DNA from: an uncultured Porphyromonadaceae bacterium
GTDB lineage: Bacteria > Bacteroidota > Bacteroidia > Bacteroidales > Muribaculaceae
Reading direction: 5' to 3'
Length of the DNA: 50,937 nucleotides
Assembly: GCA_902489275.1 (NCBI GenBank)
Contig: CABTZK010000015.1
Location: 1 to 50,937 of the forward strand
The notes under the pieces are model-generated. The model searched no databases. It was not told the origin of the DNA and saw only the letters and a program-made list of their open reading frames with translations. The translations under genes were made by a program, and so were the position numbers. Positions 45,091-50,937 of this stretch are shown piece by piece (position 1 is the first letter of the stretch; the number at the start of each line of letters is the position of its first letter).

Positions 45091-45972
45091 ATGTTAGAGA
45101 ACTTTTTACTGAAAGGCTGCGGCACTGCCCTGGTCACTCCTTTCAAGGAAGACAAGGCAGTCGACTATGAGGCTTTGGCCCACATGGTGACCCGCCAAAT
45201 CGACCATGGCATTGATTTCCTGGTCCCGCTTGGCTCAACGGCCGAGACCCCTTGCCTTGAAGACGACGAGAAAAAGAAGATTGTTTCCATCACCAAGGCG
45301 CTGTGCCAGGGTCGTCCTGTGGTGGCTGGCTGCGGCACCAACTCGCTGACCAAAACGATTGAGAACATCAAGATGCTGGAGCCACTGGGGCCCGACGCGT
45401 TCCTGATCGTCGTCCCCTATTACAACAAGCCTACCCAAGATGGCATGTACGAGTACTTCAAGGCTGTGTCAGAATCAACCGACCGCGGCATTGTGGTGTA
45501 CAACGTGCCTGGGCGCACCGGGAGCAACATGGTGGCCGAAACTACCCTGCGCATTGCCGAGCTGCCCAACGTGATTGCCGTGAAAGAGGCCTCGGGCAAC
45601 ATTGACCAGGTGCTCGAAATCAGGAAATATGCGCCAGCCGACTTCAGCGTGCTCAGCGGAGAGGACCACCAGACCTTCCCCCTGATGGCTGGCGGGGCGC
45701 AAGGGGTCGTGAGCGTGGCCTCCAACATTGCCCCGGCCATGATGAGCCACCTCACCCACTTGCTGCTTGCAGGCGAGATGGGCGAGGCGCTGGTGCTCGA
45801 CAACAAGCTCAAGCCCCTCTACAAGGACTGCTTTGTGGAAAGCAACCCCATCCCCGTGAAAGGCGCGCTCTCCCTGCTGGGGCTGTGCTTGCCCGAGATG
45901 AGGCTGCCGCTCACGAACGCGACGGCCAAAACGATGGAATTGATGAGAAACGTGATTGGTGAATACGCATGA
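45091..45972 (+). CDS. dapA: 4-hydroxy-tetrahydrodipicolinate synthase
   Basis: A 293-residue TIM-barrel lyase that condenses pyruvate with aspartate semialdehyde. It has the N-terminal GCGTALVTPFKEDKAVDYEAL, PLGSTAETPCL, VPYYNKPTQDGMYEYF with the catalytic Tyr, VYNVPGRTGSNM, and the Schiff-base lysine K165 in VIAVKEASGNI. The product is complete. The stop overlaps the dapD start by 4 nt (45969-45972), indicating translational coupling. Confidence 0.95.
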   Translation: MLENFLLKGCGTALVTPFKEDKAVDYEALAHMVTRQIDHGIDFLVPLGSTAETPCLEDDEKKKIVSITKALCQGRPVVAGCGTNSLTKTIENIKMLEPLGPDAFLIVVPYYNKPTQDGMYEYFKAVSESTDRGIVVYNVPGRTGSNMVAETTLRIAELPNVIAVKEASGNIDQVLEIRKYAPADFSVLSGEDHQTFPLMAGGAQGVVSVASNIAPAMMSHLTHLLLAGEMGEALVLDNKLKPLYKDCFVESNPIPVKGALSLLGLCLPEMRLPLTNATAKTMELMRNVIGEYA

Positions 45973-46742
45973 TGAGCGATAAAGAAAAATTTGCTGACCT
46001 CTGCCGACAGCTCGAAAGCGGCCAACTGAGAGTGGCCGAGAAAAAAGGGGGCGAGTGGATGGTGCACTCGTGGGTGAAAGAGGAAATCCTGAAAGGTTTC
46101 GCCTGCGGCGAGCTCACCGACCTGTCGATGGGGCTATTCAGCTTCTTCGACAAGGACACCCTTGCTCCACGCTCGTTCAGCGCCAGCGACAAGGTGCGCA
46201 TTGTCCCTGGCGGGAATGCCGTGCGCCGAGGCGCTTACTTGGCTCCTGGCGTGATCATGATGCCCCCGGCATACGTCAACATTGGCGCATATATTGATTG
46301 CGACACCATGATTGACTCCCACGCGCTTGTGGGCTCGTGTGCCCAAATCGGCAAAAACGTGCACATCGCCGCAGCCTCCCAGATTGGCGGCGTGCTGGAG
46401 CCCGTGGGTGCCTTGCCCGTGATTGTCGAGGACCATGTGTTCATTGGCGGCAATTGCGGCATCTACGAGGGGACGATCGTCGAGGAGCATGCCGTGATTG
46501 CCACTGGTGTTGTCATCAACAAGTCCACTCCGCTCTACGACGCGGTGAACGGGCAACTGATTGGCCCCAACGAGAAAGGGCAAATGATTGTCCCCAGCGG
46601 AGCTGTGGTGGTGGCAGGCAGCCGCCCCATCGCCCACGGCCCTGGAAAAGAGGCAGGCATGCACCTCTACACGCCAGTGATTATTAAATATCGAGACGAG
46701 AAAACCTCGGTCTCGGTGGTTTTAGAAGACTTGTTGCGATAA
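45969..46742 (+). CDS. dapD: Tetrahydrodipicolinate N-succinyltransferase
   Basis: A 257-residue left-handed beta-helix acyltransferase that transfers succinyl from succinyl-CoA to tetrahydrodipicolinate. The DapD region is GGVLEPVGALPVIVEDHVFI, then GGNCGIYEGTIVEEHAVIAT and GVVINKSTPLYD. Earlier hexapeptide repeats (RRGAYLAPGVIMMPPAYVNI; SHALVGSCAQIGKNVHIAAAS) build the helix. It is a little shorter than proteobacterial DapD but has the same core. An acetyl variant (DapH) is less likely on these motifs. Its presence commits the operon to an acylated intermediate, unlike the DapL or Ddh routes. The next gene overlaps it by one base (TAATG). Confidence 0.9.
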   Translation: MMSDKEKFADLCRQLESGQLRVAEKKGGEWMVHSWVKEEILKGFACGELTDLSMGLFSFFDKDTLAPRSFSASDKVRIVPGGNAVRRGAYLAPGVIMMPPAYVNIGAYIDCDTMIDSHALVGSCAQIGKNVHIAAASQIGGVLEPVGALPVIVEDHVFIGGNCGIYEGTIVEEHAVIATGVVINKSTPLYDAVNGQLIGPNEKGQMIVPSGAVVVAGSRPIAHGPGKEAGMHLYTPVIIKYRDEKTSVSVVLEDLLR

Positions 46743-47932
46743 TGGACTACAGCACGTTGTTTTCGGCCGATACCGCCTCGTTCATGCGCTCGCCAGTGCG
46801 CGACATCTTCAAGCGCGTGGACTTGAGCAAAATCTACTCGTTTGCCGGCGGCTATCCCTCGGCCGATGCCTTTGACCTTGAGGGCGTGAGGGAATTTGCC
46901 GCAAAAGCCATCGACAAGCACGGCAGCAAGGCCTTGCAGTATAACGCCACGCAAGGCATTCCCGAGCTTCGCGACGCGCTCTCGGCCCGCTATGGCGTGC
47001 CCACCGGGCGCATCCAAGTCACCACCTCGTCGCAACAAGGCATCGACGTGTGCACCCGGGTCATGGTCAATCCAGGCGATGTCGTGCTCACGTCCAGCCC
47101 GACCTACCTGGGCGCGATCCAGTCGTTCCGCTCCTACAGGGCACGCATCGTGAGCGTGAGCCACAGCGACGACGAGCGCCAATTCCGGCAACGCTATGCC
47201 GACGCCATCAAGGCGTGCGCCGACAAGGGAGAGCGCATCAAGTTTCTCTACATGATTCCCGACTTCCAGAACCCATCGGGCGAGACGCTATCGCTCAAGC
47301 AGCGCGAAATCCTGATTCAGCTGGCCAAAGAGCACCATTTCATCATTGTGGAAGATAGCCCGTACCGCGAGTTGCGATACCGCGGCGAGAGCGTGCCCAC
47401 GCTCTACGCCCTGTCGCCCGACTGCGTGCTGCACCTGGGGTCTTTCTCCAAAATCTTAGCGCCCGGGCTGCGCATCGGCTGGATATTTGGCCCTCCCGCC
47501 ATGCTGGACCAAATCTACGTGTGCAAGCAATCGTTAGACCTTTGCCCGCCTGTGCTCGACCAGTATATCGCCACCGAATTTATCACATCGGGGCGGCTCG
47601 ACCGCAACATTGAGCGCATCAAGCACCTCTACCAGGCGCGTTGCGAGGGTATGCAGGCGTTGCTGGCTCGATACATGCCCAAGGGGGTGAGCTGGACCCG
47701 CCCCGACGGAGGACTGTTCCTGCTCTTGACCATGCCGCAAGGATTTGACTCGGTGCGGTTCTATGAAAAGGCATTGACTCACGGAGTGGCCTACGTGGCG
47801 GGCTCGTTTTTCCACCCCGACGGCAGCGGCCAGAACACCATGCGCCTGAATTTCTCGTTCATGAGCCTGGAGCGCATCGACGAGGGCTTGAAACTCCTTT
47901 CCTCCCTCATCAAGGAAGAGCTTGACGGCTGA
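46742..47932 (+). CDS. PLP-dependent aminotransferase, candidate DapC of the dap operon
   Basis: A 396-residue class I/II aminotransferase of the Aro8/LysN type (COG1167), without the GntR DNA-binding domain seen in MocR proteins. Visible PLP features are SSQQGIDVCTRVMVNPGD, YMIPDFQNPSGET, VEDSPYRELRY, and the Schiff-base lysine K237 in GSFSKILAPGLRIGW. Sequence alone would suggest 2-aminoadipate or aromatic/branched-chain substrates. Its place between dapD and dapF, with overlapping start (TAATG), points to N-succinyl-LL-2,6-diaminopimelate aminotransferase (DapC), the one step otherwise missing. It is not like DapL or ArgD/DapC of E. coli. Confidence 0.85.
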   Translation: MDYSTLFSADTASFMRSPVRDIFKRVDLSKIYSFAGGYPSADAFDLEGVREFAAKAIDKHGSKALQYNATQGIPELRDALSARYGVPTGRIQVTTSSQQGIDVCTRVMVNPGDVVLTSSPTYLGAIQSFRSYRARIVSVSHSDDERQFRQRYADAIKACADKGERIKFLYMIPDFQNPSGETLSLKQREILIQLAKEHHFIIVEDSPYRELRYRGESVPTLYALSPDCVLHLGSFSKILAPGLRIGWIFGPPAMLDQIYVCKQSLDLCPPVLDQYIATEFITSGRLDRNIERIKHLYQARCEGMQALLARYMPKGVSWTRPDGGLFLLLTMPQGFDSVRFYEKALTHGVAYVAGSFFHPDGSGQNTMRLNFSFMSLERIDEGLKLLSSLIKEELDG

Positions 47933-47992
47933 GCCCCCCTTTTCCAGGTCATCAAGTTCAATCAAGAAACAACACCCATAAAACAACACAAT

Positions 47993-48841
47993 ATGATGAA
48001 GTTATTTAAATTCCATGGAGCCGGCAATGATTTTCTCATTGTTGACGAGCGCCAACACAATGTTCAACTCACACGAGAGAAAATCGTGCACCTGTGTGAC
48101 CGGCACACGGGATTTGGCTCCGACGGGCTGATGGTGATGAGCCATAGCGACAGCACGGCATTCAAGATGAAATTCTACAATCCCGATGGCACCTCGGGCA
48201 TGATGTGCGGCAACGGCGGGCGCTGCATCTCGGCCTTTGCCGCCCAAACGAGCGACAGCGACGAGCGCCACTTCGTGTTCGAAGCGCCCGACGGACTTCA
48301 CGAGAGCTGGATTGAAAAAGGCCCGTCGAGAGACGCCATGGGCTGCGCGACCCACATTGTGCGCCTCAAAATGAGCGACGTGACAGAATTCAAGAAATAC
48401 GGCGAAAAAAGCTATTTCTTCAACACCGGCGCGCGCCACTTTGTGACCTCGGTCGACGATGTTGACCACACCAACGTGTACGCCCAAGGGCGAGCCTACC
48501 GGTACTTCGACTCCCGATTTGCGCCCGAGGGCGTGAATGTGGATTTCGTGCAAACGAAAGAGGGCGGCACACTGCATGTGCGCACCTACGAGAAAGGCGT
48601 TGAGGACGAGACCCTCGCCTGCGGCACAGGCATCGTAGCCACCGCCCTGGCCGCCTACATGATGGGCGTGAGTCCCGAGCGCGTGGAAAATGGCGTGGTG
48701 CGCTATCTCGTGAAAGCCCGCATCAGCTCGCTGGCGGTAGAGTTCGAGCCCGAGAAGGATGCCAATGGCAGCCTGACGTTCAAGAACGTCTACCTCACAG
48801 GGCCAGCCACCTTTACCGGCACCATCGAAGTCGACGACTAA
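47993..48841 (+). CDS. dapF: Diaminopimelate epimerase
   Basis: A 282-residue cofactor-independent epimerase converting LL- to meso-diaminopimelate. Two thiols act as base and acid: C72 in MMCGNGGRC and C210 in LACGTGIVA. The N-terminal MKLFKFHGAGNDFLIVDE is typical. Motifs RHFVTSVDDVDHTNVYAQGR and FAPEGVNVDFV fit the family. It ends the operon and is followed by an inverted repeat that should act as a terminator. The second of two adjacent ATG codons is equally possible as start. Confidence 0.95.
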   Translation: MMKLFKFHGAGNDFLIVDERQHNVQLTREKIVHLCDRHTGFGSDGLMVMSHSDSTAFKMKFYNPDGTSGMMCGNGGRCISAFAAQTSDSDERHFVFEAPDGLHESWIEKGPSRDAMGCATHIVRLKMSDVTEFKKYGEKSYFFNTGARHFVTSVDDVDHTNVYAQGRAYRYFDSRFAPEGVNVDFVQTKEGGTLHVRTYEKGVEDETLACGTGIVATALAAYMMGVSPERVENGVVRYLVKARISSLAVEFEPEKDANGSLTFKNVYLTGPATFTGTIEVDD

Positions 48842-48867
48842 AGCCGAAGACAAGCACGAAACGCAGG

Positions 48868-48900
48868 GGGTGTAAACCAACCAACGTGTGATTTACACCC
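48868..48900 (+). terminator. Hairpin after dapF
   Basis: GGGTGTAAA pairs with TTTACACCC (9 bp) around a 15-nt loop, 27 nt after the dapF stop. A TTGCTTG follows rather than a long U-tract. Confidence 0.6.
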
Positions 48901-49133
48901 TTGCTTGTGGGAACTGCCGTCTTACCCGCCACGACAGCAGGAGCATAGCCTCAAAAAAGGGAAAGCGCAGGCTCAAATGGCTCAAGATTGCTGGCAATCA
49001 TCTTGGGGCCGATTCCTTTTATCTCAATCATGGCGAAATTTATTGATAGGGGTTTGACGAAGATAGCCCTATAAAAGATATTTTTGATTTTTGCCCTCAT
49101 CGGTTGCATGGCACGGGCTTTTGCGCATAAAAA
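48901..49133. other. Spacer between the dap operon and tRNA-Ser terminator
   Basis: No clear gene. On the minus strand 48951-49031 reads as a 26-codon frame (MIEIKGIGPKMIASNLEPFE...) with a helix-hairpin-helix-like GIGPK. It may be a gene fragment. The remainder is AT-rich. Confidence 0.3.
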
Positions 49134-49163
49134 AACGCCTGGACTGTTAAAAAACCAGGCGTT
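49134..49163 (-). terminator. Intrinsic terminator of tRNA-Ser
   Basis: AACGCCTGG pairs with CCAGGCGTT (9 bp), and on the minus strand the stem is followed by a run of T. It lies about 55 nt downstream of the tRNA 3' end. Confidence 0.75.
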
Positions 49164-49219
49164 ACATGTACATTTTTCATGTACCAATTTCGCAAGTCAT
49201 TGAGAACCAATGCTCATTG

Positions 49220-49307
49220 CGGAGTGGGGGAGATTCGAACTCCCGAAGCGCTTTCGGCGCTTACACGCTTTCCAGGCGTGCCTCTTCAGCCACTCGAGCA
49301 CCACTCC
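49220..49307 (-). tRNA. tRNA-Ser(GGA)
   Basis: A class II tRNA. On the minus strand the acceptor GGAGTGG pairs with CCACTCC. The anticodon arm is CACGC-CTGGAAA-GCGTG, with anticodon GGA for UCC/UCU serine codons. A long variable arm (GTAAGCGCCGAAAGCGCTTC) follows, and a T-arm GGGAG-TTCGAAT-CTCCC. The discriminator is G, the serine identity base. CCA is not encoded. Confidence 0.95.
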
Positions 49308-49351
49308 ATGGGCTGTTTTGCAATTGCGAGGGCAAAGATAGTGAATTTTCC

Positions 49352-49381
49352 TTGAAAAACGAGCAATATTTCGTAATTTTG
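49352..49381 (+). promoter_or_regulatory. Promoter abutting the RecD-like helicase gene
   Basis: TTG (49352-49354), 19 nt, then TAATTTTG (49374-49381). The ATG at 49386 starts 5 nt after the -7 box, so the mRNA is predicted to be leaderless or nearly so. Confidence 0.6.
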
Positions 49382-49385
49382 TGTG

Positions 49386-50867
49386 ATGGATTCCTTAATC
49401 GCCCAAAACCAGTTGCCCTACCCCATTGACGAGAAGGACCAACTGATTGTGAATTTTGGCACCGAAGTGATGCAATGCCTCGCCTACGAGCCCAACGAGA
49501 GCCAGGTCACGCTCATGGCCGCCTTTGCCCATTTCTTGTTCTACGGCGACCCGCGGTCGGTGTTCTTGCTCAACGGCTACGCCGGGACGGGCAAGACCTC
49601 GATGATTGGCGGCATGGTGAGGGCACTCTCACAGCGAGGGGTCAAGACGGTGCTGCTCGCGCCCACTGGCCGCGCCGCCAAGGTCTTTACCGAGTACGCC
49701 GGCCACACGGCCTACACCATCCACCGCAAGATTTACCGCCAGAGCGGCTATTTAGAGGCAGGGTTCGGGCTCGCCGAAAACAAGCACACCGACACGCTGT
49801 TTATCGTCGACGAGGCCTCAATGGTGAGCAACACGGCGAGCGAGGGGAGCCTTTTCGGCACGGGGCACCTGCTCGACGACCTCATCCACTATGTGTACAG
49901 CGGCCGCAACTGCCGCCTGGCGCTCATGGGCGATGCCGCACAGCTGCCACCGGTGGGGCAAAGCAGAAGTCCCGCGCTCCATCCCGAGACGCTGCACGGC
50001 TACAGCCTCACCGTCTACGACACTCACCTGAAAGACATCGTGCGGCAAGCGGCCCAATCGGGCATCCTCTACAATGCCACCATCCTGCGGCAAGTGATGG
50101 AGCGCGGCGCGCTCCACGCGCCCAAGCTGGCGTTGCGGCAGTTTGACGACATTGAGGCCATTTCGGGCGAATTCCTGCTGGAAACCATCAGCGACAGCTA
50201 CGACCGCGACGGCATGAACGAGACGATTGTCGTGACACGCAGCAACTGGCGATCCGCGCAATTTAACCTGGGCATCAGGAACCGCATCCTCTACTATGAA
50301 GAAGAACTCGTGAGCGGCGACATGCTGCTCGTGTCGAAAAACAACTACTACTGGGCGCGAGACGACCACACGATGGATTTCATCGCCAACGGTGACGTGG
50401 TGAGCGTGACACGCGTGTGGGGCGAGACCGAGTGCCGCTACGGGCTGAGATTTGCCAATGTGACGGTGCAATTCCCCGACCACGGAAACCTGGAAATGGA
50501 CGCCAAAATCATCCTCGACTGCCTTGCCAGCAAGACTCCCGGCCTCACTGCCGCACAGCAAGAGCGGCTCTACAGCGAGGTAATGAGCGAGCTCACAGGC
50601 GACAAGCGCACCCGACACCGGGAGCTGAAGAAAAACCCCTATTTCAACGCCCTGCAAGTGAAGTATGCCTACGCCGTGACTTGCCACAAGGCACAAGGCG
50701 GCCAGTGGCGCAACGTGTTTATCGACATGGGCGCTATCACGAGCGAGGCCTTTGAGACCCTCGACTTCTACCGCTGGCTCTACACCGCCATCACCCGGGC
50801 GCGCAACCGCGTGTGGCTCATCAACTGCCCGCTGGAGCCCGAGCCCCTCCCGGCTGAGCGGACGTGA
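49386..50867 (+). CDS. RecD-like ATP-dependent DNA helicase
   Basis: A 493-residue SF1B helicase. The Walker A motif is LNGYAGTGKTSMIGG (K70) and Walker B is FIVDEASMVS (D142, E143). Motif III is LALMGDAAQLPPVGQS. The C-terminal UvrD-type domain has KYAYAVTCHKAQGGQWRNVFID and YTAITRARNRVW, the motifs V and VI. It resembles RecD2 or phage Dda-type 5'-3' helicases, but it lacks the long N-terminal extension of RecD2, so it is a compact stand-alone helicase and not part of a RecBCD complex here. DNA repair or replication-fork work is likely. Confidence 0.87.
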   Translation: MDSLIAQNQLPYPIDEKDQLIVNFGTEVMQCLAYEPNESQVTLMAAFAHFLFYGDPRSVFLLNGYAGTGKTSMIGGMVRALSQRGVKTVLLAPTGRAAKVFTEYAGHTAYTIHRKIYRQSGYLEAGFGLAENKHTDTLFIVDEASMVSNTASEGSLFGTGHLLDDLIHYVYSGRNCRLALMGDAAQLPPVGQSRSPALHPETLHGYSLTVYDTHLKDIVRQAAQSGILYNATILRQVMERGALHAPKLALRQFDDIEAISGEFLLETISDSYDRDGMNETIVVTRSNWRSAQFNLGIRNRILYYEEELVSGDMLLVSKNNYYWARDDHTMDFIANGDVVSVTRVWGETECRYGLRFANVTVQFPDHGNLEMDAKIILDCLASKTPGLTAAQQERLYSEVMSELTGDKRTRHRELKKNPYFNALQVKYAYAVTCHKAQGGQWRNVFIDMGAITSEAFETLDFYRWLYTAITRARNRVWLINCPLEPEPLPAERT

Positions 50868-50894
50868 AGCGCAGCAAGCCGCTGCGCTTCACGT
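50862..50894 (+). terminator. Terminator overlapping the helicase stop codon
   Basis: A perfect 14-bp stem ACGTGAAGCGCAGC / GCTGCGCTTCACGT with a 5-nt loop. The stop codon TGA lies inside its left arm. No U-tract follows immediately. Confidence 0.6.
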
Positions 50895-50937
50895 CACCAC
50901 CCCACGGCAAGGGGTGTCCTTTAGCTTTCGCCCAAGA

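Overview
The window reads as a chromosomal segment of a Bacteroidales bacterium, perhaps Muribaculaceae- or Prevotellaceae-like; the genus cannot be fixed from sequence alone. Support comes from repeated Bacteroidetes-type promoters (TTG, 19-20 nt, TAnnTTTG), weak or absent Shine-Dalgarno sequences, a FeoA-FeoB fusion, a single-subunit cytochrome b succinate dehydrogenase/fumarate reductase, a DUF4492-cydAB locus, TonB-dependent outer membrane receptors and dockerin-bearing M6 peptidases. Most genes are fairly GC-rich by eye. Three stretches are visibly richer in A+T: about 1-400, the tetR/outer-membrane-receptor locus at about 24500-27800, and a gene remnant at about 37800-38460.

Layout. 1-460: 3' end of a tRNA-type gene, then decayed sequence. 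522-2477 (-): gyrB. 2781-4184 (+): an RsmF-like rRNA cytosine methyltransferase. 4317-8828 (-): two tandem secreted M6 metallopeptidases with C-terminal dockerin repeats. 9184-13948 (+): parA, parB, a DUF5683 envelope protein and an MltD-like LysM lytic transglycosylase. 14168-16228 (+): glycogen branching enzyme. 16366-20006 (+): sdhC, sdhA, a possible 49-codon ORF, sdhB. 20168-20608 (+): ssb. 21024-23542 (+): feoAB fusion plus a Cys-rich membrane peptide that overlaps it by 4 nt. 23570-25206 (-): HAD-IIA phosphatase and TetR regulator, divergent from an outer membrane receptor (25343-27646, +). 27883-32403 (-): a glycerophosphodiester uptake operon (GlpT-like transporter, GDPD lipoprotein, porin), divergent from a GlpR-like regulator and recX (32661-33912, +). 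34059-38390 (-): TonB receptor, patatin-like phospholipase, and the remnant of an AAA/DUF4143 ATPase. 38648-41832 (-): DUF4492-cydA-cydB. 42041-42757 (+): SIMPL-domain protein. 43189-48841 (+): six-gene diaminopimelate/lysine operon. 49220-49307 (-): tRNA-Ser(GGA). 49386-50867 (+): RecD-like helicase.

How the genes work together. The dap operon encodes DapE-like, DapB, DapA, DapD, a class-I aminotransferase and DapF. With aspartate kinase and semialdehyde dehydrogenase supplied elsewhere, this would complete the succinylase route to meso-diaminopimelate if the aminotransferase fills the DapC step. The glp locus looks like a full path for phosphodiester-derived phosphate and glycerol: porin across the outer membrane, lipoprotein diesterase, inner-membrane antiporter and a DeoR-family regulator. 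Sdh/Frd and cytochrome bd fit anaerobic fumarate respiration with high-affinity oxygen use at trace O2.

No CRISPR array, phage module, intact insertion sequence or recognisable defence island was seen. The points most worth a second look are the aminotransferase in the dap operon, the small ORF that fills the sdhA-sdhB gap, two promoters that appear to give leaderless mRNAs, the enlarged GDPD in the glp locus, a CxxC motif in the plug of the TonB receptor, and the palindrome inside the tetR/receptor promoter.
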